Assembly: GCF_001278755.1 (NCBI RefSeq)
Contig: NZ_CP012601.1
Coordinates: 930,001 to 994,000 of the forward strand
Source: Bacillus sp. FJAT-22090
Lineage (GTDB): Bacteria; Bacillota; Bacilli; Bacillales_A; Planococcaceae
Length of the DNA stretch: 64,000 nucleotides
Reading direction: 5' to 3'
Part shown: in pieces, positions 1 through 8,663 of the stretch
Position numbering within the stretch: the stretch's first letter is position 1
Layout of the letters: every line of letters begins with the position of its first letter
Translations under genes and position numbers: made by a program
The notes under the pieces: generated by a model
Seen by the model: the letters and a program-made list of their open reading frames with translations, nothing else
Database searches by the model: none
What the model was told of the DNA's origin: nothing

Positions 1-153
1 AGCCAGATTGAAATTAAATCATATCTCATAAATCATTTAGAAGAAGCATTGCGACTTATGGTTACAAGATTAAAAAAAGAAAAATATGATGTAAATGAAA
101 CTGAATTATGGACTGACTTTGCAAAAGTAAAAAATGATTTCTTATTCAACTAA
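1..153 (+). CDS. 3' end of a cassette gene (partial)
   Basis: An open frame runs from the window edge for 50 codons to a TAA. The product end is hydrophilic and helical (reads ...EEALRLMVTRLKKEKYD...). The stop codon and last two codons (Phe-Asn) lie inside the following repeat arm, so the recombination site supplies the terminus. The gene is truncated by the window and the family is not recognisable. Confidence 0.6.
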   Translation, partial: SQIEIKSYLINHLEEALRLMVTRLKKEKYDVNETELWTDFAKVKNDFLFN

Positions 154-171
154 CGGGTGCTTTAGTTGAAG
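144..171 (+). repeat. attC-like site, lone compact arm
   Basis: ATTCAAC, core CGGGTGC and TTAGTTGAAG form one 28-bp imperfect palindrome. There is no second arm; a strong terminator follows and then a minus-strand gene. It marks the end of a cassette. Confidence 0.75.
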
Positions 172-189
172 AAGGAAATTTTTTAAAAG

Positions 190-236
190 AGCCTATATCT
201 ATGATTACATTAATCATAGATATAGGCTTTTTTATA
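190..236. terminator. Bidirectional terminator
   Basis: A perfect 18-bp stem (190-207 with 211-228), 3-nt loop CAT, then TTTTTT. It sits between the partial plus-strand gene and the convergent LRR gene and can serve both. Confidence 0.85.
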
Positions 237-305
237 TTTCTGCTATATAAATTTAATCAAAGACCATGGAAACTGTATAATTAAAAAAGAAGTGTAGCCA
301 GACCA

Positions 306-2933
306 CTACTTTACTTGTGTAAGCACTGCCTTTGATGGTGTTTCGTATTTCACATAACCCTTTATGTTGGTGATGAAGAGGCTTCCCCCTACGCCATGTT
401 GTCCGCCATACTTGCTGTCATACCGGTAGACTCGATATACTTCTCCAGGTTTTAACACACGTTCGAAGACCAGCTTATCGCCTTCGCGCTTCCAAAGATT
501 GATCCTTTTCGTAATGGTAATGAGTCCACTTTGGCCTTTTTTCAGCTCCAAACCTTTCCAAAAGACAGGCTTTCGTGGTTTAATTTCTTCCCTTATAGGC
601 AAAGTAACAACAATTCTTCCTTCCTTGCTTTTATTTTTATGTTTATCCTCAGCAATAGCCGTAAAGATATCTCCTGGGCTTGGAGCCGGAATCGAGTACT
701 TGAAAACGCCATTCTGATCTGCGAAAGTGTCCCCAATATACCTAGACATTTTATTGATTGTTACTTTTGCATTGGCTTCTGTTTTACCACTAATTTCCTT
801 TGAATCACTTGTCACAGAATCAAAAGCCGGTACCGCAGGCGGCGTAATATCACGTACAGACGAACTGATATAATCGCTCTCTCGTCCTTCCTTATTTTTC
901 GTGAAAAAAACAAGAGAATAACCACCTGGCAGCTTTCCGGTATAGAACTTAAATGTCCCGTCAGCATTCACCTTCTGGGATTGGTCCCGAAACAATCCAT
1001 CTTTTCTTTCAGCAGTAACATAAATAGTCGTATTAGGCTCTGCTTTTCCTGTAATATATTCATTTTGATCGAAAAAATCATCTATATTTGGCATCTGGGG
1101 CTTTTCCGTTTTATAAATTGGTACGGTAATCGTGTTGCTTTTTATCCCCAGTTTTGATTCTGCCCAAACCTGTAATTCCGTTAATCCCTCAAGGCTTGGA
1201 AGAGTAAATGTAAACCTTCCGAAAGGTTCAACCTCTGCAATCACATTTCCATTACTAGCTACAACCACTTTGTCTTCCTTCCCGTAGGCAAATACAGTCA
1301 TCTTGTTCGTTTGAAGTGTCACATCCCCAGAAATCATGGGATCATATGGTTTATAGTATTTATCCCTAACTGTTAATAGGATGGAATGGGAAAAATAAGG
1401 GTCTGTTGAACCTTTAATAGAGTAGGAAACGGTTGTTGTCCCAGTTTTTTTTGCTAAGATATTGCCGTTTTCCGTTAATTCAGCTACCTCAGGGTCTGAA
1501 AAAGTTATAGTCAAATTTTTTGAGCTAATCTCCTCAATCCAATCCTCATCCTGAATTGAATACTTTGATAATATCGGCCCGTCATACACAAAGCCAATAG
1601 ACATTTCTAATGGTTTTAGTTTACGTAATTGAAATTGTTGATATCCTACAAATCTTTTTGGATTTTGACTATCAGAGATATCAATCAAATTATGTCCGGT
1701 TAATAATGATTGCAATGCTGGTAGCTTGGTCATTTCACTAATTGAATGTATATAGTTCGATTCCGCATAAATCGACTCTAATGATGGGAATAGTTTTGCA
1801 TGCTCTCCTATTATATTGATATTGGTAATGTTATTTCCATCTATATTCAAATCTTTCAAGTGTTGATAAGGAATATCTGTTTGAACAAGATTTGATAAAT
1901 CAACAATCTCATTTGCTCTCATATTTATTCTTTCAATTGACGGAAACAGATAAGACAGTTTCTCGGCCCCCTCAATGGCAGAAAGTTGATGATTATGACT
2001 TATATCTATATTTCTGAGGTGGAGCAAAGGTTCATTAATTGCATTGAATAAGGTACTAGTATCTTTTAATGAATATGATATCTCTAATTCCTCTAATCTT
2101 GGCATAACGTTAAGGAAATCATAATTTACTACTTCGATACTACTCAATCGAAGATACTTAAGCTTTGTTGCCTTTTTCAAGTCATCCCCCTGAATAACTA
2201 GAGGTTTATCAATATAATTAAAGAGCGATATTGACTCTAGATTAGGCAGGGACTGTAAAAAAGAAGAGCTACCATTTAAAAGCATAGATAAGTCTGTCAA
2301 CTGCGGAGCCTTTGTTAATTCACTATAATCAGGAATCGAGACATCGTTTATTGCCAATGCCTTAAGCTGTTGCATCCTTTCAATTCCAGTAAGCGAGGTA
2401 ACTTGTTTTCCACTTAGATGAAGTTTTTGAAGGTTTTTTACTAAGGAGATCGTAAGCAACGGTTGATTATTAGTAGAATTGATCGCTAATTCTCTTAAAT
2501 TCGGAAGTGCACCTAGCGGAGAGAAATCATTTGCGTAAGTACCAGTTAATTGCAAACTCTCTAAACTTTTTATTTCAGAAAGTGGTGTAAGATCTGTCGG
2601 GCGGCCGCTTTCATGGGTGTTTTGAATGGCTAATTGTTTAATGGGCAAACCAGCTAGTTTCTCCATCCCTTTGAAAGTCGTGACACTCCCAGCATACCAA
2701 TTTCCAAGTGTTAAGGTTCCATTATTTTTCTCCAAACAGGTGGATATTCGATCGATGGTGATATTCTCGTTATATTGGCGGTCACATAAGTCAACATAAG
2801 ACTCTAACTTTTCTTGAAGAATGGAATCCTCTAATTGTATAACCGTATTACTAGCCAAATCAGAAGCAAATACAGGTGACTGTAAAATTAGTAAGAATAA
2901 TGCAGTAAAAATGGATAAAATAGATCGTTTCAT
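306..2933 (-). CDS. Secreted leucine-rich-repeat protein with Ig-like domains
   Basis: 875 residues. A Sec signal peptide (1-23, ...QSPVFASD) is followed by internalin-type leucine-rich repeats over about residues 90-430 (L..L.I..N/L..L.L motifs). A Big_2-like bacterial Ig domain follows near 465-530 (FSDPEVAELTENGNI...), then two or three further Ig-like modules with the ISGKTEANAKVTI / ITGKAEPNTTIYV pattern to about 800, and a short basic tail. No LPXTG or membrane anchor is seen, so it is probably secreted or wall-associated through its domains. Such modules bind proteins or sugars; the ligand is unknown. GGGGGAAG precedes the ATG. It lies on minus between cassette sites, opposite to most cassette genes. 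Confidence 0.85.
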   Translation of the reverse strand: MKRSILSIFTALFLLILQSPVFASDLASNTVIQLEDSILQEKLESYVDLCDRQYNENITIDRISTCLEKNNGTLTLGNWYAGSVTTFKGMEKLAGLPIKQLAIQNTHESGRPTDLTPLSEIKSLESLQLTGTYANDFSPLGALPNLRELAINSTNNQPLLTISLVKNLQKLHLSGKQVTSLTGIERMQQLKALAINDVSIPDYSELTKAPQLTDLSMLLNGSSSFLQSLPNLESISLFNYIDKPLVIQGDDLKKATKLKYLRLSSIEVVNYDFLNVMPRLEELEISYSLKDTSTLFNAINEPLLHLRNIDISHNHQLSAIEGAEKLSYLFPSIERINMRANEIVDLSNLVQTDIPYQHLKDLNIDGNNITNINIIGEHAKLFPSLESIYAESNYIHSISEMTKLPALQSLLTGHNLIDISDSQNPKRFVGYQQFQLRKLKPLEMSIGFVYDGPILSKYSIQDEDWIEEISSKNLTITFSDPEVAELTENGNILAKKTGTTTVSYSIKGSTDPYFSHSILLTVRDKYYKPYDPMISGDVTLQTNKMTVFAYGKEDKVVVASNGNVIAEVEPFGRFTFTLPSLEGLTELQVWAESKLGIKSNTITVPIYKTEKPQMPNIDDFFDQNEYITGKAEPNTTIYVTAERKDGLFRDQSQKVNADGTFKFYTGKLPGGYSLVFFTKNKEGRESDYISSSVRDITPPAVPAFDSVTSDSKEISGKTEANAKVTINKMSRYIGDTFADQNGVFKYSIPAPSPGDIFTAIAEDKHKNKSKEGRIVVTLPIREEIKPRKPVFWKGLELKKGQSGLITITKRINLWKREGDKLVFERVLKPGEVYRVYRYDSKYGGQHGVGGSLFITNIKGYVKYETPSKAVLTQVK

Positions 2934-3099
2934 GTAATTCTTCCCCCAAAATAATATATATCTTACTATATTATCTTAGAAAATGAGGATGATAGATATA
3001 GGGAGAAAGTGAGTATTTAGAAGTAAAAAGAAAATCAGTATTGTGTCGTTAGCTAAAAGAGGGAATTCTTTTGAGGTCGGTCGAGGATAATACGGTTAA

Positions 3100-3189
3100 G
3101 TGTTTGTTATAGGTAAATTGAGCGAATCTCATAAAGTATACTATGTAAATGGTTACGAAATCAAACTGACTTTTCCTATAAAGGTTTAA
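3100..3189 (+). pseudogene. Remnant of a small cassette gene
   Basis: A 29-codon frame from GTG reads ...KVYYVNGYEIKLTFPIKV and ends at a TAA beside arm A. It has no ribosome site and looks like the 3' end of a lost gene. The rest of 2934-3099 shows nothing recognisable. Confidence 0.35.
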
Positions 3190-3253
3190 GTTAACGGATA
3201 CTTTAGTTAAACTCTTTTTTCTTATTTGAACTAACGGGGCAGTTTAGTTTAAT
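3186..3253 (+). repeat. attC-like site, short type
   Basis: Arm A (GTTAACGGATAC then TTTAGTTAAAC) and arm B (TTGAACTAACGGGGCAG then TTTAGTTTAAT) are separated by only about 14 bp of T-rich DNA. The terminator hairpin seen in other copies is missing. Confidence 0.75.
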
Positions 3254-3301
3254 AAAGGAAAACGTTTGTTTGATAAAACGCCTATTTTTAGGAGGGATAA
3301 A

Positions 3302-3664
3302 ATGAAACTTTTACGGTATTTTTGTATAATTTTAATCTTGCTGAGTTTTATTCTCTTAATAACTGGATGTACAGAAAATAGAACCACACCGAAAGAGGAT
3401 GATTTAAAGATTGAAGGTTATATACTTGAAGTAGATGAAGGAAAAATATTGGTTGCAGAAGGTATTACTTCAGAACAATATGAAACAATTATAGATAAAA
3501 CACTTCAAGAGTTGGATAAGGAAAGGATTTCACTATTCTACTTAAGTTATGAAGATACCAGTAGCTTAAGGAAAGGTTACAAAGTAGATGTATGGATTGA
3601 TGGTGGAATTAATGAATCTAATCCTGCTCAAGCTGGAGCAAAAAAAATTGAGGTAATAGAATAA
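3302..3664 (+). CDS. Small lipoprotein
   Basis: 120 residues. A lipoprotein signal peptide ends in the lipobox LITGC, so the product is exported and lipid-anchored on the outer face of the membrane. The mature part is acidic and may form a small beta domain (DLKIEGYILEVDEGKILVAEG; YEDTSSLRKGYKVDVWIDG). This resembles the DUF3221-type lipoproteins of Bacillus, where a YILEVD.G motif is typical. The start at 3302 is preferred over an upstream in-frame ATG because AGGAGGG sits 6 bp upstream. It fills one cassette. A decayed copy of its 5' end lies at 15445-15530. Confidence 0.8.
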   Translation: MKLLRYFCIILILLSFILLITGCTENRTTPKEDDLKIEGYILEVDEGKILVAEGITSEQYETIIDKTLQELDKERISLFYLSYEDTSSLRKGYKVDVWIDGGINESNPAQAGAKKIEVIE

Positions 3665-3672
3665 AAATAGCT

Positions 3673-3701
3673 TATGAACTAACGCAGCAGTTTAGTTGAA
3701 C
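3673..3701 (+). repeat. attC-like site, lone arm B
   Basis: ATGAACTAA, core CGCAGCAG, TTTAGTTGAAC. Only the right arm is present between two cassette genes. Confidence 0.75.
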
Positions 3702-3751
3702 AAGAAGTAGTAAAAATGGATCTTATAAAACTATTTGTAGAAGGAGAAATC

Positions 3752-4201
3752 ATGGATAAAAATGAGTTTTTTCAATCCCTTGAAGAAATAGTTGTTGACC
3801 CTTTGTTTATTAGCGATAGTATGCAAGACATAGCCGAAGAAACGGCAAACAACACTTGGTCAATGTCTATTAGCAAGGAATTAGCGACTGAGATAGTAAT
3901 GGAAGATTTCATAGATTTTTTCCGAAGAGTGATGACGAACAGACGTGAGCAAATAAGAGATTCAAATAATCGAGATGGAATGCTCTTCTATATTTGGTTC
4001 GATAGGCAATCGGCACAAATAAAGTTTAGTTTAATATCAGATTATGACACTACCTTACCATTCGGATGTGAAATCGAAATTATACATAAACTTGAGCCTA
4101 TTATTGGGGAGTTTCTAAGATTTCCATATCACGATGGCTTTCCGTTTGAAGAGGTTAGAGATGATGAGCAAGTGGAAGAAGACGTAATGGAGAAACTTTG
4201 A
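3752..4201 (+). CDS. Hypothetical cassette protein
   Basis: 149 residues, acidic, with no signal peptide or membrane segment. It has a helical N-terminal half and a beta-rich centre (GMLFYIWFDRQSAQIKFSLIS), ending in an acidic tail. The family is not recognised. The ATG at 3752 is chosen over one 36 bp upstream because AAGGAG is 5 bp before it. It is a single-gene cassette between sites at 3673 and 4236. Confidence 0.75.
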   Translation: MDKNEFFQSLEEIVVDPLFISDSMQDIAEETANNTWSMSISKELATEIVMEDFIDFFRRVMTNRREQIRDSNNRDGMLFYIWFDRQSAQIKFSLISDYDTTLPFGCEIEIIHKLEPIIGEFLRFPYHDGFPFEEVRDDEQVEEDVMEKL

Positions 4202-4235
4202 AAGTATGCCTCTTAAAAATAAATCGATAACCTTA

Positions 4236-4322
4236 TTCAACTAACGGGTGCTTTAGTTAATGTTCATGGGTTGCTTAGGCAACTCTTTTTCTTATTGTAC
4301 TAACGCAGCAGTTTAGTTGAAC
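4236..4322 (+). repeat. attC-like site, short type S1
   Basis: ATTCAAC/CGGGTGC arm A, hairpin GTTGC-TTAG-GCAAC followed by TCTTTTTCTT, then arm B with core CGCAGCAG ending GTTGAAC. The outer end matches GTTRRRY exactly. Confidence 0.9.
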
Positions 4323-4445
4323 AAGAAATGCTTTATTTTATTGAATATAACAGAGGGTTTTTTATTAATAAAAATCGAGAACATTCATAGTTAATTTGAA
4401 TGTAGTATGACAAAGAAAAAGTATCATTGAGGAAGAGACGAAGAA

Positions 4446-5321
4446 ATGAAGAAATTAATAAACATGATTAATTCAAGTTCGAAAGTGGCTGGAGTGTCAT
4501 TACTTGAATTGAAAAAGACAGAAAAAGCACTTGGTGCTATTTTTCCAGATGAATACAAGGAACTTTTTTTAGAAACGAATGGAGCAAAATTTGGTGATTG
4601 GACTTTGTTCCCAATTCAAACTAATGAACAAACGGCATTAATTGATGTTGTAAAAAAAAATCGGGAATTCAGACCAAATAATGTCCCAAGTGAAATGATA
4701 TGTATTGGTGAAAATATCAATGGTGATACGCTTTGCTACCGAATTAGAAAAAGATTTATGCAGGAACAAATTTATGTTTGGTATGCTGAAACTGAGAAAA
4801 GCGATTGTAAAGCATTAACATTTAAAGAATTTATAGATTGGTATGTACCTAAAGTAAATACTAATAAGCCTAATAAACTTGGCACTTTTATGGTTGAAAG
4901 TGGGAAGCTAATTGTTACTGACCCATACTATAAAGTGGATGAAGAATCGGAGTTGCAAATCGTACTTTTAAATGTGAAAAATGGTAATTGGACAGCTTCC
5001 ATTTCTTATACTCCTGATGAAGTTGTTAAAACCTTATTTGTATTTTATGGGGAAAAGAAACCAACTGGAAAATGGCATGTTTGCGATAAACAGATTGGAG
5101 TTGACTCTGCACAAGCAGGAATTTTTGATTTTAAAACATTTGGTAGAGACGAAGCCATCCAATTTGATGATGTAGTTGAATCAGATGCACAGGGGGGAGT
5201 TTTCTCAGATGGTGCAGTTTCAATGTCTGGTTATGGTGACGGAATGTACGAAGTGAAAGTAAAATATAACATTTCAAAAAAGGTTGTTGGAGTGATGATT
5301 GACTTTGTAGATGAGGAATAA
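4446..5321 (+). CDS. SMI1/KNR4-type protein with DUF4241-like C-terminus
   Basis: 291 residues. Residues 1-135 have the SMI1/KNR4 (SUKH) pattern: LELKKTEKALGAIFPDEYKELFLETNGAKFG, then an IGENINGDTLCYRI strand pair and a final KEFIDWYV. Members often act as intracellular immunity proteins against contact-dependent or secreted toxins. The C-terminal half (LGTFMVESGKLIVTDPYY ... GVDSAQAGIFD ... SGYGDGMYEVKV) resembles the DUF4241-type fold, also found with toxin-immunity loci. No toxin gene is adjacent. A stand-alone immunity cassette is an inference. A ribosome site GAGGAAG precedes the ATG. Confidence 0.75.
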   Translation: MKKLINMINSSSKVAGVSLLELKKTEKALGAIFPDEYKELFLETNGAKFGDWTLFPIQTNEQTALIDVVKKNREFRPNNVPSEMICIGENINGDTLCYRIRKRFMQEQIYVWYAETEKSDCKALTFKEFIDWYVPKVNTNKPNKLGTFMVESGKLIVTDPYYKVDEESELQIVLLNVKNGNWTASISYTPDEVVKTLFVFYGEKKPTGKWHVCDKQIGVDSAQAGIFDFKTFGRDEAIQFDDVVESDAQGGVFSDGAVSMSGYGDGMYEVKVKYNISKKVVGVMIDFVDEE

Positions 5322-5359
5322 TGCTATGCACCAACAACCAGTGAAATACACCTTTGTTT

Positions 5360-5445
5360 GTTCAACTAACGGGTGCTTTAGCAGAACAGGGCTGTCAGTA
5401 GACAGCCTTTATTGTTATTCAATTAACGGGGCAGTTTAGTTGAAG
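5360..5445 (+). repeat. attC-like site, short type
   Basis: Arm A GTTCAACTAACGGGTGC, a private hairpin GGCTGTC-agta-GACAGCC with T-run, then arm B CAATTAACGGGGCAG ... GTTGAAG. The arms match the family while the hairpin is unrelated in sequence to other copies. Confidence 0.9.
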
Positions 5446-5502
5446 AAGAAGGTTTTTTTGCGATTGTGTTGAATAAGATAATATATGTAAATTATTGAAG
5501 AG

Positions 5503-5797
5503 GTGGGTAAAATAGATAAATTCTTGAAATGGTTTATGGCTTCATTTATATTGGGGATTGTAGGGCTAATAGCAGTTTTTTTTGTAGCAAGAGCAACTGG
5601 TGAAATGAATCGAAGCATCTTGTTAGTTAGCACTTTAACTATATTCGTTTTAATTCTCTTCGTTATTTAGTATTGTTAAAGCTAATTCAAATAGAATCCG
5701 AAGAGAATTAGTTATCTCCGTACTTTTTGCCATTATTCCTTTATCAGCATTAGTAATAAATGGGTTAATTTTTACTGTTTATTTTGTAGGCAAATAA
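5503..5797 (+). pseudogene. Frameshifted small membrane protein
   Basis: A GTG frame of 55 codons (5503-5670) encodes two hydrophobic segments and stops at TAG. A second frame then continues to 5797 with ANSNRIRRELVISVLF and another membrane span. Read together they make a roughly 97-residue three-span membrane protein broken by one frameshift near 5650-5670. The function is unknown. It could alternatively be a 55-residue protein with an accidental downstream frame. Confidence 0.5.
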
Positions 5798-5821
5798 AGT
5801 GACTATTGTGAAGAAATATAC

Positions 5822-5953
5822 TTAAACTAACGAGTGCTTTAGTTAAAATATGACCATCATTTCGTTGGTCTTTTTTTACGTCCAAACATCAAGGAAATTC
5901 GGCAATCCAGTGTGAAATTTTTCACTTAAATTAATGGGGCAGTTTAGTTTAAG
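5822..5953 (+). repeat. attC-like site, long type
   Basis: Outer ends CTTAAAC and GTTTAAG are exact reverse complements. The inner hairpin GACCATCATTTCGTTGGTC is followed by seven T, then the conserved tail (CCAAACATCAAG...TGTGAAAT) and arm B. Confidence 0.9.
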
Positions 5954-5987
5954 AAGGTTTTGCAAATGGGAAGGAGAGGACTAATTT

Positions 5988-6167
5988 ATGTTATTTATAC
6001 TTTTGCTTGTCGTACCGTTATTAGGAGTTTTATGGTTTTTAAATTTTACTTCTTTTTTGAAGAACTTAAAGAATGGAAAAAGCACTCATAACCAAAATAT
6101 TCTAGGAGCAGTCTTAACGTTTATTTTTATCTTTGCTCTAATGTACTTCTTTGTTGGACCCCTCTAA
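5988..6167 (+). CDS. Small two-span membrane protein
   Basis: 59 residues, below usual length cut-offs. The N-terminal hydrophobic segment MLFILLLVVPLLGVLWFLNF is followed by a polar loop KNLKNGKSTHNQN and a second span GAVLTFIFIFALMYFFV. AAGGAG lies 11 bp before the ATG. It is a cassette gene of unknown role; small inner-membrane peptides of this shape can be toxins or regulators, but nothing shows that here. Confidence 0.65.
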   Translation: MLFILLLVVPLLGVLWFLNFTSFLKNLKNGKSTHNQNILGAVLTFIFIFALMYFFVGPL

Positions 6168-6365
6168 ATAAACATATTCGATATTACAGGAGGGGGACAT
6201 ACGGAGGCTAACTTTGGAAAGCATTGCATTATGTTTCCTAAGAATTATCAGGGTGTAGGAGAAGGTAAGTACTACTATGAAGTGGATTTTTATCCACGAA
6301 CTGAACAAGGAAAGTCATTGAGAGTTTATCAGTCAAAAGGCGGAAAATTAATAAATGAAAAATAG
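6168..6365 (+). pseudogene. Gene fragment after the small membrane protein
   Basis: The reading frame of the upstream gene stays open after its stop for 65 codons: ...TEANFGKHCIMFPKNY... then YYYEVDFYPRTEQGKSLRVY, ending TAG just before the next site. A possible ATG is internal. It looks like the conserved end of a lost gene rather than a complete one. Confidence 0.4.
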
Positions 6366-6373
6366 TGATTCTT

Positions 6374-6507
6374 AATGAACTAATAGGTGCTTTAGTTAAA
6401 CATGACCATCATTTCGAAGGTTTATTTTTACACCCAAAACATCAGGTAGATTTCGGCGTTCCATTGTGGAATGGTACACTTTAACTAACGCAGCAGGTTA
6501 GTTTAAT
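6374..6507 (+). repeat. attC-like site, long type
   Basis: Arm A AATGAACTAATAGGTGC, hairpin region GACCATCATTTCGAAGGTT (stem partly decayed), conserved tail, arm B CGCAGCAG ending GTTTAAT. Confidence 0.85.
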
Positions 6508-6552
6508 TAGATTGATATAATATATTATCTTAACGATTGGAGGGATAGCGGA

Positions 6553-6735
6553 GTGGTTTCTTTTTCTCTATTAGCTTTATTACCTATTATTTTTTATTTA
6601 GCTATAATAATTTTTGTTATTTATTTTGTAATTAAAGTAGTAAAATTCATGGATACTAAAATAAAATTAGACCAAGAAAAAAATGAAATGATTGTTCAAT
6701 TAATTAAAGTTATCAATCAAGAAAAAAGTGAATAA
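6553..6735 (+). CDS. Small single-span membrane protein
   Basis: 60 residues from GTG, with GGAGGG 9 bp upstream. One long hydrophobic segment (SLLALLPIIFYLAIIIFVIYFVI) is followed by a charged cytoplasmic tail KIKLDQEKNEMIVQLIKVINQEK that can form a coiled coil. It is a single-gene cassette with no recognised family. Confidence 0.7.
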   Translation: MVSFSLLALLPIIFYLAIIIFVIYFVIKVVKFMDTKIKLDQEKNEMIVQLIKVINQEKSE

Positions 6736-6762
6736 CTACATACCTTTTTTGAAATTTTAAGT

Positions 6763-6794
6763 GGCATTACCTAATGAGTTGGTAATGCTTTTTC
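6763..6794 (+). terminator. Terminator before attC-like site
   Basis: GGCATTACC-taatgagt-TGGTAATGC then TTTTTC, directly after the small membrane gene and just ahead of a repeat lacking a strong internal hairpin. Confidence 0.75.
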
Positions 6795-6796
6795 TT

Positions 6797-6885
6797 AATG
6801 AACAAACAGGTGCTTTACTTGAGATCGTTCAGATACTTAGACGTCTCTTTTTTCTTGTTCAACTAACGCAGCAGGTTAGTTCAAT
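6797..6885 (+). repeat. attC-like site, short type
   Basis: Arm A AATGAACAAACAGGTGC with TTTACTTGAG, weak hairpin AGATACTTAGACGTCT and TTTTTTCTTG, arm B CGCAGCAGG ending GTTCAAT. Confidence 0.85.
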
Positions 6886-6941
6886 ATGTAACATTGTTAT
6901 ATATACATCGTCTAATTCATAAAAAACTGGGAGAGTGTTCT

Positions 6942-7703
6942 ATGAAAGCACGACTGAAGATAATGTTAATTTTTTGTCTCCTTATTACTTTAAGTGGATG
7001 TAGTACAACAATGGATAACAAAGAAAGTGAACAAAATACAGAAAAATTAATTGACGAAGAACCCAAAAGTGTAGTCTCGGAAGAAAGCAGCGAAGATAGT
7101 GCTATTAACAATGAAATTACGCTCAGCACTGAACGGAATGTATTACAGGATTCCCCCGAATATGTAGCTAAAAATGAAGTGGGACTTTCTATTCAGGATT
7201 CTGAAACGGCTTATGAAATGTGTGTGAGAGTGCTGACTGACTATTATAAAGCGGTCTGGAACGGCTCGGAAATTGAATTGGGTGCATTTATCGATAACGA
7301 AAACCTTAAACAGTATACGCAAAATAAGATTCAATACCAATTTGACTTGTATTTAACGCACAATCTTACTGATAATTTGGTGAAGAGTGTTGATATTGGC
7401 ACTCGGGAAGTGGATTGGGAAGTGGAGTATACTGATGACGTAGATGGGGGTTTTCTCTATTTAAATTTACCTGCGGAAATTAAAAAGACTGTAGGTAGTT
7501 ACGGTGAACCCACTGAATTTCTCGTACGCAATGTAAACGGCAAGTTAGTCATTGTTGATTGGTATACGGGTGCAAAAGATAGTTATGATTTCATGGTACG
7601 TGGAGAAAATCTAACAATTGACAACCCTAATATTTGGGATGAAAGTGAATTTATGAAGAAGTTAAATAGTAAACAGGGTGAATTTTCAGGCTCAATTCGA
7701 TAG
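6942..7703 (+). CDS. Lipoprotein, hypothetical
   Basis: 253 residues. Signal peptide with lipobox LSGC at Cys20, then a low-complexity Ser/Glu linker to about residue 75. A folded domain follows beginning DSETAYEMCVRVLTDYYKAVWNG and containing an NTF2-like alternation of helix and strands (VDWEVEYTDDVDGGFLYL; EFLVRNVNGKLVIVDWYTG). The surface lipoprotein's function is unknown. The start at 6942 is preferred because GGGAG lies 7 bp upstream; an earlier in-frame ATG would add a charged extension ahead of the signal peptide. Confidence 0.75.
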   Translation: MKARLKIMLIFCLLITLSGCSTTMDNKESEQNTEKLIDEEPKSVVSEESSEDSAINNEITLSTERNVLQDSPEYVAKNEVGLSIQDSETAYEMCVRVLTDYYKAVWNGSEIELGAFIDNENLKQYTQNKIQYQFDLYLTHNLTDNLVKSVDIGTREVDWEVEYTDDVDGGFLYLNLPAEIKKTVGSYGEPTEFLVRNVNGKLVIVDWYTGAKDSYDFMVRGENLTIDNPNIWDESEFMKKLNSKQGEFSGSIR

Positions 7704-7786
7704 TTAGTTATTTACAGCTAACTCGGCAATCAAAGTTTGTTAATGAAAGCCCAATATGAGACTTGCTTCCAAAATTAATTTCTCTT

Positions 7787-7920
7787 ATTCAACTAACGGG
7801 TGCTTTAGTTAAACAAGACCATCATTTCGATGGTCTATTTTTACGTCTAAAACATCAAGTAGATATAGTCGATACATTGTGAAATGTTACACTTAAACTA
7901 ACGGTGCAGGTTAGTTCAAT
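7787..7920 (+). repeat. attC-like site, long type
   Basis: ATTCAAC arm A (perfect RYYYAAC), hairpin GACCATCATTTCGATGGTC, T-rich, conserved tail ending TGTTACACTTAAAC, arm B CGGTGCAGG ending GTTCAAT. 134 bp. Confidence 0.92.
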
Positions 7921-7983
7921 AAGAAGGTAATCATATATAATAGAGATAAAATGTGATTTTCAAAAAGAATTGAGGAGAAATGG

Positions 7984-8457
7984 ATGTCGCAAGATGGAAT
8001 TGTTTTAGTAGTAAGCGTGTCAATTTTTAATGAAGCTGATGTCTTGATTATTAAAGAGAATAAACCTACCGCTGTTGAAAAGTGGAATTTTCCGAGTGGA
8101 CGTATTGAATATGGCGAGGACATTCTCTATTCAGCTCGGAGGGAAGTAAAAGAGGAAACAGGATTGGACGTTAAACTGATTGGGACTACTGGTGTATATA
8201 ATTTTATAAGTAGTACAAACAATCAAGTTATTCTATTTCATTTTATAGGTGAGGTTACCGGAGGTTCTATAAACCTCGAAGAAGATGAAATTTCTGAGAG
8301 TAAGTGGATTAAGGTAAGTGACCTTCTAAAGTTTGAGAATGAAGACTTACGGGAACCATTGGTATTAAAGCAAATAATAAATAATTTATTAAAAAAGAAC
8401 CTATACCCAATTAATATTTATAATGAGCAAGTTTGTGAAAAGTTTCACTTAAACTAA
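7984..8457 (+). CDS. Nudix hydrolase
   Basis: 157 residues with a full Nudix box: Gly39-RIEYG-Glu45 ... Arg53-Glu54-V-K-Glu57-Glu58-T-G-Leu61. These proteins cleave nucleoside diphosphates linked to another group, with Mg bound by the Glu residues. The substrate cannot be read from the sequence. GAGGAG lies 5 bp before the ATG. The last codons (His-Leu-Asn) and the TAA come from the next repeat arm, so the C-terminus is set by the recombination site. A second Nudix cassette lies at 54606. Confidence 0.9.
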   Translation: MSQDGIVLVVSVSIFNEADVLIIKENKPTAVEKWNFPSGRIEYGEDILYSARREVKEETGLDVKLIGTTGVYNFISSTNNQVILFHFIGEVTGGSINLEEDEISESKWIKVSDLLKFENEDLREPLVLKQIINNLLKKNLYPINIYNEQVCEKFHLN

Positions 8458-8512
8458 TGGGTGCTTTAGTTAAAGATTATGGGTTGCTTAGGCGACTCTT
8501 TTTTCTTCTTCA
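8448..8512 (+). repeat. attC-like site, arm A plus S1 hairpin, arm B lost
   Basis: CTTAAACTAATGGGTGC, TTTAGTTAAAG, hairpin GGGTTGCTTAGGCGACTC and T-run. Where arm B should start, the sequence switches to the inverted element at 8504-8618. Confidence 0.75.
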
Positions 8513-8618
8513 ACTCCCATGAAAATTAAAAAATGCTCAAAATCTATAAAATTGCATAACAAAAGAGACTCAGAAATTACTTTTTTAAAAAAAGGCTGAG
8601 CCTTCAGAATGATTATAT
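8504..8618 (-). repeat. 115-bp element, inverted copy of 17802-17916
   Basis: The reverse complement matches 17802-17916 along its length (shared stretches ATTCTGAAGGCTCAGCC, TTATGCAATTTTATAGAT, TTTTTTAATTTTCAT, GAGTTGAAGAAG). The end GTTGAAGAAG resembles a cassette start. The two copies flank about 9.2 kb. Confidence 0.75.
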
Positions 8619-8663
8619 TAAGCTGAAAGTTAAATCAAAGCAACTCCATTCTTGTTAGAATAA